Program-made: the position numbers and the translations under genes | Assembly (NCBI GenBank): GCA_029964075.1 | Contig: CM057140.1 | Location: 8,574,643-8,638,642 of the forward strand | DNA length: 64,000 nt | Direction of reading: 5' to 3' | Source: Patiria pectinifera | Taxonomy: Eukaryota; Echinodermata; Asteroidea; Valvatida; Asterinidae | Part shown: positions 23,702 to 34,489 of the stretch, piece by piece | How positions within the stretch are numbered: the stretch's first letter is position 1 | Layout of the letters: every line of letters begins with the position of its first letter | Notes under the pieces: generated by a model | Told to the model about the DNA's origin: nothing | The model's input: only the letters and a program-made list of their open reading frames with translations | Databases searched by the model: none

Positions 23702-24339
23702 CCAGTGTGGCCACTGCTTGAAAAAAATTTCAAGATCTTGAAAAATTGAGACCCAACTTGAAAACTTGAAGAAAAAAAAATGAAAAAGCAAGAAATCTTG
23801 AAAATTTTCAACTAAAAGTACAAGACCATATGTTTTGTAGAAACTTTGACAACTTTTTCCACTGAACACCCGAGCTTTTTAGCGACTTTTATTTTTACTT
23901 CGTAATTCTTTTAGCATTGGCGCGCTATACTTACGGTCAGACCCTGCAGTGTATAATGTAAGCTATAGGCTAGGCACTGCATGACGTGCGCTTCATTAGA
24001 TGCGCTCTCCGGGAGAGGGCATTGTGACCGTTTTAGCTGATTTTCGGCTAACTTTGACAGAATTTTTGTTAAAAAAAGAGTTTGACAGAAAATTTGACAG
24101 AATGGATTTTTTTGTCAGATTTCTGGCAGGATTCTGCAAAAATAGTATTTTGACAGAAAATTAACAGCAAATTTGAAAAAAAGGCACATTTGTTGAAAAG
24201 AGTTTCAATCCTTTCCAAAAAACCTTTGCATAATGGGACAGGTTGGCTGGTCTAGTAATTTTCATAGGCTTGAAAAATCTTGAAAACTTTTAGATGGCGA
24301 TCTTAAAAAAAAACTAAAAAAACAGAGTGGCCACACTGG
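23702..24339 (+). mobile_element. 638-bp TIR element inserted in block 1
   Basis: Perfect 14-bp terminal inverted repeats CCAGTGTGGCCACT / AGTGGCCACACTGG. The interior is A/T-rich, with many CTTGAAAA and TTGACAGAA words and no coding capacity. The paralogous site in block 2 (about 37180) is empty: GCAATGCTG, T run, GCATTCCTGC reads through there. The duplicated bases lie in the T run, so the target-site duplication (about 4 bp of T) is ambiguous. A non-autonomous DNA transposon of unassigned superfamily. Confidence 0.82.
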
Positions 24340-24661
24340 TTTTTGCATTCCTGCTTATCGAGCCACGCTCTGTGATGCATATGACATTCACTTATATTTC
24401 TCCATCCAGTTTGACGGTTGATGCTGGCAGCAATGTCACACTGACTTGTTAGTCCCCATATGCAACCGGTTCCTGCCTCTATGACCTATCACGGTACCAC
24501 AGACGAAACGGGCAAAGGACAGAACAAAGATTAGTCTCTTGTACCACGGTGCAAATTGCTCACCTCTTGACACGGATAACAGCTCGAATAGGCGACCGTG
24601 ATTATGATATTAGACTTAACCAGATTGATATCCGTACCGTAAAGCCAGAAGACAGTATTTA
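24340..24661 (+). pseudogene. Dead V-domain exon of gene D type, copy 1
   Basis: It closely matches gene D from its signal peptide (TTTTTGCATTCCTGCTTATCG) through TCCATCCAGTTTGACGGTTG to GCCAGAAGACAGT. It is interrupted by a TAG replacing the Trp after the first canonical Cys (TTGTTAGTCCCC near 24448), and it stops before the second canonical cysteine, where a fold-back element begins. The second Ig domain, span and tail of gene D do not follow. Confidence 0.78.
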
Positions 24662-24829
24662 AATAATGAATGTTTGTGAGTGCAATGGTAAGTAGAATAA
24701 TTTCATGAGGTGACCGATGAAATGTTCTATTCCACGTAGCAAAGCCAAGTGGAGTGGACCATTTCATCTGTCATCGAATGAAATAATTGTCACTATTGGT
24801 AGCCATTGCACTCATAAACATTCATTATT
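24662..24829 (+). mobile_element. 168-bp fold-back MITE inside the dead V exon
   Basis: Arms 24662-24688 and 24803-24829 (27 bp each, one mismatch, ending in the AATAATGAATG / CATTCATTATT words) are inverted, and pairing continues inward (ATAATTTCAT / ATGAAATAAT). The corresponding position in the block 2 copy (about 37490) lacks it. Confidence 0.72.
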
Positions 24830-25944
24830 ATGTTTTATACAGTACCTGAATAAATCCTCACCATCTGATATAGTGTGCCGCGTTTTCTCTTCTCAGTCCT
24901 GAGTAAAATTGCGACAAGTTGTGAATCAGTACAGTGCTTCAACAGATGTTCCAACATGTCATCATAATCATGGCCATTTTTAAAAATAGTGACCAAGGTT
25001 TAAGTACAAAATAGTATGTTCCAACAATTCCAAAATATCGTATCAACGCTTCCAAACAGAATTCAATCTTTCAAACTATTAATCTTCAAAATACAAAGTA
25101 TGTTTTGTACTCAAGATGTCCCAGCAGAAGGTGCATATCTCCAGCCATATGGTTGCGAAGGGCGATTTCTAAAGGTTACGTAACACTTTATTTTGAATGA
25201 AACCACATGTACACAGACATGTTCACGTTGGCGGGTGAAATCTTTGAAAAAATAATTTCTACTGTTTGGAAGACTTTCAGAATTTATTTCCCCTATAATG
25301 ATCCAAGTATGTGCTAAAAGTCGTTGCGATATGTTCATTACTTTTTGTTGAAATTGGAAAAATAGGCCTCGCTATGTGCAATTTTGAAAATTCTAACACT
25401 GGCGTGCGCAATATCTGTCAATCTGTTCAAGCCTCACGAATGTTGATGAGGTTACTATCCATTACGGTGTGCAGTAAACAATTGCCTAAAAACCTCCTTC
25501 ACGAGTTGTTAATTATCAAATATTACCCTTTTTGCCGGCTTCCATTGGTCGATACCGAGACACACGCCATGTCACGCCGAGTGACGCTAATGAATATGCT
25601 AATATGCCCGTCATCATTGTGTGTCGGGCCAAAATCGGTCAGCCGTAGCGCCTGCGGCCCTTTGCTGAACAATACACATGGGTTGGGTCGGCAAATAATT
25701 GTTTTAATCGTCTTCGAAATTTCCTTAGAGATGGTTCAAAGTGTATCACTATCGTCCGCAACAACCGTTAGCTGAAATTCGGAATATACTGAGATGATTA
25801 TAACTGTTCAACTACTCGTGAAATAACAACTCAGGTAAATTCCTAGAAAATGGGATAAAAAATACATTTGGGGACGTTTTCAATTGATTTCTTCCAGACT
25901 TAAAGGTCAGTTTTGACAGTAACCAGTATTGACGTTTCGGCATT
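24830..25944 (+). other. Block 1 spacer without a gene
   Basis: AT-rich DNA. The part from about 25238 matches 58414-58700 of block 3, and about 25785-25944 matches 37512-37665 of block 2. The 154-codon frame at 25311-25775 is not maintained in the block 3 copy, so no gene is called. Confidence 0.5.
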
Positions 25945-26225
25945 GATAAGTCGTCATAATAAGTGGCGGCCGCTGTACAAAAAATATATATATTCACACT
26001 TTTTTATGTGGCGGCCGCCAGATAAGAAGTGGCGGCCGCCACATAAAAAAGTGTGAATATATTTTGTTTGTACGTCTGAAAATATTTTTTTTGTACAGCG
26101 GCCGCCACTTATTATGACGACTTATGTGGCGGCCGCCACTTATTATCTGGCGGCCGCCACATAATAAGTGGCGGCCGCTGTACAACAAAAATATTTTCAC
26201 ACGCACCAAAAAAATATATTCACAT
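25945..26225 (+). mobile_element. NotI-rich palindromic (fold-back) element
   Basis: Seven GCGGCCGC octamers occur at 25966, 26011, 26032, 26098, 26129, 26150 and 26171 in otherwise AT-rich DNA. Several share a 21-bp unit of the form GTGGCGGCCGCCACTTATTAT, and the whole is built of nested inverted repeats joined by AAAAATATATTCACAC-type segments. Blocks 2 and 3 carry unrelated sequence at the matching position (37670-37975, 58700-58880), so it replaced or inserted into host sequence in block 1. It has no coding capacity. Confidence 0.75.
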
Positions 26226-26639
26226 TCACTGAGTGGCACTATCCATCTTCCGTAAGGCACAGCAACCAAAGTTGAAATATAATTAGCGCGGCTTGGTTTG
26301 AAACAACACTTCAAATTCTCCCAGTCTCTGTTCAGTGCTCACTGCATGATCTCTGAGATTTGACTGACACTCCCTCAAAGTCCTGACATGCTAACAGAAC
26401 TTTCACTGCATGCCATTGCTCGTTCATGAAGCACACAAACACAAAAGAAAGTAAAAGTGGTGCATCCTGAATCTATAATCGTAACCAAATTAGCAAAATT
26501 AGCACAAGGAGGAAAGATCACAAAAGAGAATTATAAATATTCATGAGTATACTTTAAAGTGAATTTTGAAGGGGCTGCATCTACAAAATAAACATACAAA
26601 TGGTTAAATAGACTCAAATTCTGACACGAGGGATACGAC

Positions 26640-26931
26640 ACTACGCGGTATCATCTCCAACCAACACCGACAGCCGTGACGTGAGCGGCCAGCCCCGAAG
26701 CACCGAGGGGACAGACGCAGCGAGTAGCGGCCCAGTCATCTACTCAACTACCCTACCTCCGGACGGGACACGGCAGGAGCAGACGGTGAATATGCTCAGT
26801 CAAAAGACACCAGTCGACAACTGGGACTCGTTTACTCTGACTTGGATCTCCAGGAGCAAACAGAGGCCAGTCAGATGATTCACGAACGCGCCGAGAAGAC
26901 ACTCTACGCTGAGGTTCGTGGTGATGTATAA
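26640..26931 (+). pseudogene. ITIM/ITSM-type receptor tail cassette, copy 1 (frameshifted)
   Basis: Homologous to the intact cassette at 38385-38642. The first half (PVIYST box) reads in one frame from 26681. The second half, with LVYSDL (ITIM-type LxYxxL) and TLYAEV (ITSM-type TxYxxV) 24 residues apart and ending ...EVRGDV then TAA at 26929-26931, reads in another, so one indel separates the parts. No signal peptide, Ig or membrane-span exon is recognisable immediately upstream, so this is a tail exon whose parent gene is either unseen or lost. Confidence 0.7.
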
Positions 26932-27009
26932 AACCCCTAACGAAAGTATAAAGAACTGCATTTATAGGCCTAATGTAACCAACAGTGTTATAGGCTTCCA
27001 CGCGTATTT

Positions 27010-27400
27010 TAATAATAATAATAATAATAATAATAACTGTGTTTATATAGCGCTTTTTGCCAGAGGATACAAAGCGCTGGGGGAGAATGCAACCAAAGCC
27101 AGGTAAATGAAGTATATGAACATTATGAGACCCATTATGTAGCACCTTTTTGCTAGGTGCTGCGGCGCATAATTGCTGCCACTGCCAGAAACACCGGGGC
27201 AAACCCCTCCTCTTAGCGACAAGTGTTACTGGGTTCTTTAACGTGCATTACACAAGCTTAACGTCCCATCCGAAGGACGAAGCAATAATGGTAAAGTGCC
27301 TTTGTCGAGAGCACAAGCACCATGTTCCCACGGTCAGGATTCGAACCCGTGTACCACGGCGCACGAGTCCAACACCGTAACCATTGGACCACAGCGTCCC
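27010..27400 (-). mobile_element. tRNA-derived SINE with (ATT)n tail
   Basis: On the minus strand the element starts GGGACGCTGTGGTCCAATGG (A-box-like), has GGTTCGAATCC (B box) near 27345 and ends AAGCGCTATATAAACAC followed by (ATT)n. Blocks 2 and 3 have the empty site (GCGTATTTTAAGCAAAA near 38717 and 59662). The A and B boxes indicate internal RNA polymerase III promoter origin, and the 3' end resembles LINE-recognised tails seen in many deuterostome SINEs. Confidence 0.8.
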
Positions 27401-29384
27401 AAAACATAAGTTTGTAAAACCATTGCGTGTGATTTTGTACTTACGATAAATGGGAATTACTGGACGAGATCTTAACAACGCAATAACCGCGAATCAGCTG
27501 AGGATCAGAAGTCACATTATATTTAATACCAGAACCTGACAATTGATTGGACAACTGTTGATTCAACCTCACAATTTGCTCTCCTTTCACTTTGAATACA
27601 CAAATCACACACATGGGTTTACAGTTAATAACGATATATCCAATGAGACATTCTGTAGCTTTAATTATGTAAAGAAGGTGGCGGTCATTATCTTGGAAGT
27701 ACTGTCGTCTCGAAGTACGTGGCATAAAGTAGTTTGATTTTACCTCATATTTAGAAGTAACTTAATTAGGCGATGTAATGATCAATTATTTGTTTTTAAT
27801 TTATGCACGAATCTTGAAGAATCTAAAAGTGATCAATATTATGCGGACACATAGAAATTACTATTACACCACGCCGAGATGTTCATACAGTCAAGAGTAA
27901 CACACGAAGAAATATAAAAACCTAAATTCCATTTTTCCTTCATAGGAAATGACCCAAGTTTCAACCGAATATCATATTTAATTTGTTTTACAGTGGCCTT
28001 ACAAATGTTACGGATTGAGAGTTTGTGCCCCTAATAGTTCATGGGCTTATGAATAACCGCTCTCGGCCTACATACCATGTCTGTTTAGACAATCATGATG
28101 ACATAGATACTTTTATTTCCTTGTACAAGTGGGAGTAATGCCTGGGTCAACAGGATGAGACAAGTTGAACTTGGCACAATGCCAAGATGACATGTGGGCC
28201 CAGAGCAGTGTATTTATACTAATTTTCACCTCATGCATCTTTGAAAACGGCATTCTTTCATTGTTTTCTTCAAAATGACAGCATGCCAGAAAGAATAATT
28301 TCACAGGGAGTTTAGTCCCCTTACTATCTTCAAACCAAGTATGTTTTTCAACGATACTTTCGTCAGTTACTTTTTGGATGTCTGCAAAATGATTGACTGT
28401 AGCCTTAAGGGCATGTTAAACAAACATTGGCGGGAGGAAATGAAGTTCATGATCTGCCGAGTGTTACTTCAGTAAAAAAGAAAAAAGAAATAGGGAATAT
28501 TATACTTCGACCCGTCCGGTAAAACAAAATGGGGATAATACAGTTTCCCCCGAATTAAAGCCTTTAACAAGAATTGCTTGATAGAAAGAATACCCTGTTT
28601 AATTAATGTGTATGTTATATTGCTTTCATTATATAGTAAAGGTAATACTGTAAGTGTAATTTGCAAATTTGAAAGTTCAACATTCTGTGATATTTAATAA
28701 TACTATAAAGAATGGAGAACTCTGTCCCAATACATGCTGCATTTAGTTAGTTTGAAAAGGGATACAAGAAAGGAAAACGCTACAACGGAAGAGTAACTTG
28801 GTTAAAATAACTACGATTTCAATACACTGTACATGTGGGAGATAGTTCAACCTTGCAAATTGACATATTGAATACAAACTCAGTTGTGTATTATTCACTT
28901 TTGTAACAATTTTAAGGCAAAGATAATTAGTTTGTTCTTAACTGTTCGAGTATAATGTAAAGTTTTGCGTGATAGAATTTCATTACAGTATGCATACGCG
29001 CAAACTGAGTATTTGATTTTACTTTTGAAGGGTGGGGGTGTAGACAAATATATGATTTTATTTTTTTCTTCAGATTTCATTCGTATTGTAATTTATATAT
29101 TTTGTTTCAGGAACAATATGAAAAGTGGAACACAACATCGTTCTTATTTGGAATTATCTACACCGTTTTCCTATAACTGCACAGGAAAAACAGTGTTGAC
29201 CAATTAAATACTTCTCTACAATCTATTGATACAAACTATACCCGGCAGGTTCCTGCTCGTTTTTTGTGTTTGTCATGGCACTTTTTCCGGTTTCACTTCA
29301 TAATCCAGAAAAAAATTAAAGGAAAGAGTAAATGACTTTTTTTTATTGGTCGTTTCATTTCCGGTTGGGGAAGAGATGGGGAGC
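27401..29384 (+). other. Block 1 distal part, non-coding
   Basis: It is collinear with 38725-41290 (block 2) and 59670-60987 (block 3). Shared landmarks are GACAATCATGATGACATAGATA, ATGTGGGCCCAGA and AATACATGCTGCATTT. The last word marks the LINE insertion point in block 3. No conserved coding frame is visible among the three copies. Confidence 0.65.
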
Positions 29385-29392
29385 TATAAATA
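29385..29392 (+). promoter_or_regulatory. TATA box candidate of gene D
   Basis: GCTATAAATAAAG lies about 200 bp upstream of the gene D start codon, just before a GC-richer stretch (CTGTCTTCGGTTCAGGCC) that could hold the cap site. The region about 110 bp further upstream (CATGGCACTTTTTCCGGTT) resembles sequence in the duplicated blocks at 23288 and 36772. Confidence 0.5.
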
Positions 29393-29589
29393 AAGAGCTG
29401 TCTTCGGTTCAGGCCAGTTGTTTGTCCATGCACAGCAGGATGATGTTTTAAATGTCAGTTGTTCATTTGCGATTATCATTCGATCTAACCAACTTACACG
29501 AGCCGTCTTCGGTGAAGTTTAAGCCCACGTTTGTTAAACTATAGAATTATTACTGCCCTACACTTTCTATTTCTAATTTAAAAAACAAA

Positions 29590-30873
29590 ATGCTGTTTTT
29601 TGCATTTCTGCTTATCGGAGCAACGCTTTGTAATGCAAACGACCTTTTCACACGAATTTCTCCATCCAGTTTGACGGTTGATGCTGGCAGCAATGTCACA
29701 CTGACTTGTTGGTCCCCGTATGCAACCGGTTCCTGTAACTTTCAACTATCGTGACGAAACGGGCAAATGACTGGAGACAGATTAGTCTCTTGTACCACGG
29801 TGCAAATTACTGGGCTTGAGACACGGATAACGGCTCGAATAGACGACCGTGATAATGATAATAGGCATTACCAGATTGATATCCGTAACGTACAGCAAGA
29901 GGACAGTGGGCAATACTGGTGTTATGTTAATCTTGGCAACAGTGGTCCTGGTGGTATGTCTGGTGAGATCTCACTGACAGTCAATAATCGACTACCAAGG
30001 ATTCCTCCTTCGTGTAAGGTAGACCCTCCACTTCCCACTGTCGGTACAAGAATCTCATTGAGATGTACTCTCTCCCAGGAAGATCCACTGAGCATCTTGA
30101 CATGGTACCAAACACCATCATATGGTCCTGCTGAGCAAATAGGTCCTGCACGTGAAACAAATTCAAGAAATGTCAGTTCGATTGAGCTCGTGCTGAACAA
30201 AACTGACAACATGAAGGAGTTCACATGTGTAGCCGGTCCCGATATCAGTGGTCCAAAGTGCTCCCTGACACCTCTCCAAATACCAACAGTTGTTTCTGTC
30301 TCCCCTTCATCAGTTACTTTGTCGGCACATGAGGAGTCTCCCACACAAGGCAGCTCTGTTCAGAAACCCGATGTCTCGGCCATAGACAGCGCATCACCCA
30401 CCCCCAATTCACATAACGAATTCATCTCGACAACAGAATCAAACAACATTAATTTCGCCGATTGTAATCCATCTGAAGGTCTCACGTTTGGGGTAGTCTT
30501 TGCAGGCACTCTTGCGTTGATTTTCCTTCTCCTTGTCGTCGTACTCTCATGCTGCTTGGTGAAGTATAAAAAGAAAGCTGAGAGATCGCACCAAGCTGAG
30601 AGTCCCACTAAAGAAGACAGGTGCACCGGTTCTACGAGAGCTCAGGAGAATTCACAGACGTACCAAGACCTGCAAGAACCTCGGGTACACCACACGTATC
30701 AAGACCTTCTACAAGATCCTCGGGTGCACCTTGGCCTTCCAAACAGACGGGACAACACCGAAGGAACCGTCTACGCGAACATGAACCCAAGGCAACCTGC
30801 TGAAGAAAATGAGACGACACAGGATGGCAGTGGTGAGCAGACATTCTATGATGAAGTTCCTAATGACATGTAA
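29590..30873 (+). pseudogene. Ig-family membrane receptor gene D (two Ig domains, ITAM-like tail) with one in-frame stop
   Basis: From ATG 29590 a single frame of 427 residues is broken only by TGA at codon 55. Signal peptide 1-16. V domain: Cys40/Cys111, extra pair Cys49/Cys68, EDSGQYWC at 104-111. Second Ig domain about 138-235 (Cys159/Cys213, Trp172). Stalk, then span about 298-322 and basic KYKKK. Tail: YQDL (Y358) and YQDL (Y370) separated by eight residues, which satisfies the ITAM spacing; YANM (Y395); and TFYDEV (Y420), an ITSM-like TxYxxV. The stop sits where the V-domain core Trp belongs: compared with the paralogous exons at 24.5 and 37.3 kb, nine bases are missing, leaving TCG-TGA. 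Everything else is open, so the loss is either recent or an assembly/haplotype artefact. An AATAAA lies at 30895. Confidence 0.82.
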
Positions 30874-30894
30874 AATGCTACTATCTCGCATCTA

Positions 30895-30900
30895 AATAAA
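30895..30900 (+). terminator. Polyadenylation signal of gene D
   Basis: AATAAA lies 22 bases after the stop codon of gene D in AT-rich sequence. It is the canonical hexamer, though unusually close to the stop codon. Confidence 0.5.
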
Positions 30901-31544
30901 TTTAACTTGCATGAATGCGTTTAAAATTGACCTCAATTTTCTGGGCTATACGTAAGAAATTGTTTGACATTTCATTGTTACATGTATGAAATTGATAGAG
31001 GAGTTATATTTAAGCTGGTATTTCGTTCACTAGTATGACTCTTATACTTAGGTAGAAAAGGCTGCTCTGTACTTTTGCACACGGAAAGATTAAACCGTCT
31101 ATCTTTTTATGTGAAAAGTATTAACACAAACTTTGTAAATGGCAAAAAGTGGGATAATTCTGTAAGATTTATTAGAGCCCTTTGGGTTAATAGGTTAAAG
31201 GTAAAATGATTTGAAGGCGAATAATATAAACATTTCGTTAAATGTACTTGTACATTTCGTGGTTGAAACAAAACTATTGTTTCAAAATTGGAGCAACTTC
31301 CATCTGAAATTTCATTTTTAATCCAAAAAGAAAAGGTTTACAACGATTGTAGAAAAATAATCCACGGCACAATATGGATTTCTCTATAATGCTTAAGGTT
31401 TATTTGTAAATTTGTAATTTTCATAAACAGGCATATAATCAGTGAGATGTAATTGTTGTTCGGAAACACAGATGTGATGTATCCACGTTTCCGATATAGG
31501 CCTATATAAATGTTAATTTGTCTGATTTTTTTTGTAAATTTTGC
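30901..31544. other. Non-coding spacer downstream of gene D
   Basis: AT-rich DNA without a conserved frame. Nothing recognised. Confidence 0.4.
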
Positions 31545-31552
31545 TAAATAAG

Positions 31553-31786
31553 CAGTGGCGTATCCAGGGGGCAGATATTGTTGAAAATAGAAAAAAATCA
31601 GTAAGTATTTCAATAAAAGGTTATAGATTTCTGACTTCAATCCCAAAAAAGAAAAGCAGCTCAAAAACCATTACAATGCGCCGAGAAAATTGGCATATAT
31701 TTTCAATTATACATAATAATGGTCAGTTTTGAAGAGCGCCCCCATTTCGAAGATGGGTACCAGCCCCCACTGGATACGCTATACTG
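31553..31786 (+). mobile_element. hAT-like MITE (CAGTGGCGTATCCAG ends)
   Basis: A 234-bp element. The left end CAGTGGCGTATCCAG and the right end CTGGATACGCTATACTG are inverted, with CAGT termini. The flanking octamers TAAATAAG (31545-31552) and TAAATATG (31787-31794) match at 7 of 8 positions, consistent with an 8-bp target-site duplication. Non-coding. Confidence 0.82.
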
Positions 31787-31794
31787 TAAATATG

Positions 31795-33954
31795 AATGAA
31801 ACAATAAGGGTGCTAAGTATTTAGCACAGATTTTGGCCTAAGAGCTTTAAAACTATTTCAAACTTGTAATTTTTGTCTCGATTTTTTTTTAAACGTTGCT
31901 CAGCAATTTGTATCTTATCATGCGTGTTTAAAAATTTAAAAATGCATCACTTTATTGTTATTGTACTTTTTACAATTGTAATCAGGTTTGTAAGCTTATA
32001 GTTATATTTGCACAGAAAAGCCCACTTGATTAGAATATCCTGGAAACTATAGACAATTCGTGTATTTATTCTTCGATTTAAATTATATTGAAACATTTAC
32101 AAGAACCGGTTTTGTTAAGGGAACATTTATTCACTTTATTAGCGCCTTTATCTCTTTTTCAAAGTGCAGCCTTCAATTTTCAACTGTAGAAAAATTCTGG
32201 CATATTTCCAGAATTTAAATTATATTGAAAATTTACAAGAACCCGAGGCACTATTCACTACACGACTCAACTAAAGAGAAGTAGCATATTTTTGACAAAA
32301 AAAGAGTCAACAAAATGTGCACATTTCTAGACTCGGCACTCAGAGAGAGGATTTTTATTATTATTGCCCACGATACAGTCTTTACTGCATGTTTTCAATT
32401 CCCTGAAAATCTAGCAGCTATATCTTTATACTGGTTAATGTCTATAGGAACTGTAACTGTCCAAAATGTAGGCGACAATCTGGGGGACGATGAACCCCAA
32501 CCCCAAGTTGTCTTCCCCCAATAATTTATCCCAGTGCAGAGAATCCAAAGTTACCTAAATCTTCACAATAATTTCAAGTGTACTTAACATTGCTCGTCCT
32601 ACACGTTCAAACTGAACAGCGCCCTCAGACCTCATAGCATGGTTACCTCCAGCCCCGGGTGGGGATGGGGGAGGGAACAAATCCCCCACCCCCTTTTCTA
32701 TGGGGGTTAAGGACGCCATTGTGATGTCCGACTCCCCAAATTTTATCCCGAATAGGCCTACGGTTTTTCGATTTCCCAAGCTACTCGTCCACCGCCGATG
32801 TTGACGAGGAATCGCACTGCTGCAAAAGAGGAAGAAACTATGCAAAATAAACAATGCAAATTATTAAGCCAGGTTATCCAAAAATAAAAAGTTTATTATT
32901 GAAACCATTTTCCTTGTCAGTAAAAGAAAAACTAACGGTCGCGCTTCAATTGAATGTGGCACATTTTAAATTCATTACGCTATAAAGACAATTAGAAAGA
33001 AACAAAAGGATTTGTTTTATTATAATTAAACGGGGTTAGGGTTTTGGTGGATTGAGATTTATAAAATGTGCATTACTTTGTGGCCAATCTGAAATGTAAA
33101 CTGATCACTTTACGTAATGGTACGAGTGTTTTTGTCAGTCCCACGTATAAAAGCTGGAATTGTAAAGTTATTGTAACTACAGTAGCTATAATCTGCATGC
33201 TGATGGGACATAATGTAAAGGACAACGCAGTATATCCGTTAAAATGCCAAACCGCAACCATATTGCTGCATTTGTCATAATGATTCCATGAGTAATTTAT
33301 TATTTTAAAAAAGATGTCTGCAGGAAGCGTCATGACATTTATTCAAATCATAGATTTGAAACAAAAAAATCCAAATTTGGAGAGGTCTTGACTAGAGCGT
33401 CAGGCAACTTGAGGCAAGAGGGCATTTTGTAGCAGGTTTGGTATGAAGCGGCCAAAACCCACCAAGAAAATATGTCAGTCTAAAAATAAATGAGGATCAC
33501 TCGGTGCGTTATTGCAGAATAGATCTGTATCAAAGGAGGAAGAGACTATGCAAAAATAAAAAAAAAATAAAAATATTGAAAGACGTTTCCTTGTTTTTTT
33601 TCCAAAGGAATATTAAGGGGGCGCATGACACGTAAATGTGGCACAATTCCATGCACATGATGTTGAAAGCAGTATACAAAAATAAAACGAGAGAATGGCT
33701 CCCATACACTTGTAGTTTTTAAATGGTTGTTTTATAAAGATGTCAAACTATGAATAATCATCTCAATTTATATAAATTACATAATTATGTGACTACACAA
33801 GTTATATTCGCCCGTGGTTATCTCAACGATTGTTTTTGAAAGAATAATCAATCACTTACAAAATATCTTCCCGTCAGCTTGTAAATCAATACAATTTTGC
33901 ACTTGTAATTCCATTTAGAATTATGATTTCAATAATTAATTTTATATTGAAAAA
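31795..33954. repeat. Non-coding region with a diverged repeat block at 33000-33480
   Basis: 33000-33480 matches 10060-10560 and 52340-52640 (words GGTACGAGTGTTTTTGTCAGTC and TATAATCTGCATG). About 33535-33660 (GGAAGAGACTATGCAAAAA) resembles 5390-5510. At 32640-32700 a G/C-run segment looks like a partial small transposon. No gene recognised. Confidence 0.5.
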
Positions 33955-34489
33955 CTGTTGAGAACTTGCAGGTAACAGGTTCGGAAGCACAGCGATTTCC
34001 TGACACAGGTACATGAAATTTAATTACTTTCACTCTATCTAGTCATCCACCATTACACATTCATATAGCCAACACCCGAGTCAATTTAAAACGCGGAAAC
34101 TATTTTAATACTGAGATAAAATCAATTCATGTTCAAAAATAGAATCGAAAGACATTTTAATGTTGCTTGCCATGCGCTTATCGGGGAAATTGATCAGGAA
34201 CTGACGGTTTGTTTATATGGTAAGACGAACACAACGGAGACAGTTAATCATATAAAATCATCACATAAGTGAGCCTTTTTTCCCAATTGTGCCACATTAA
34301 TTACACAAAGAGACGAAACTGGTGATTCTTCTACACGATGATTTTCCGATACAAGTTACCGGTGTCTACTCCAAGCAATCTCCGCAGTACATGTATGGCT
34401 GCTTTACGCGAGGCCTGATTATCAAAGAAGAGGGTTTATTGGGATTTCATTGGGAGTCAATGTTATTTACTTCAGTGAAGAAGAAAACC

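Noticed and set aside
25311-25775. 154-codon open frame with a weak hydrophobic start (relative at 58487)
   Set aside because: The paralogous frame is shifted and shortened in block 3; no recognisable feature beyond the first residues.
26681-26878. Reading the second half of tail cassette 1 in the frame of the first half
   Set aside because: It gives residues unlike the other two cassettes; the homologous frame with LVYSDL and TLYAEV lies one frame over, showing an indel.
27320-27400. Functional tRNA gene on the minus strand
   Set aside because: Box B is good, but arms do not form a clean cloverleaf and the unit continues into a SINE body with an (ATT)n tail.
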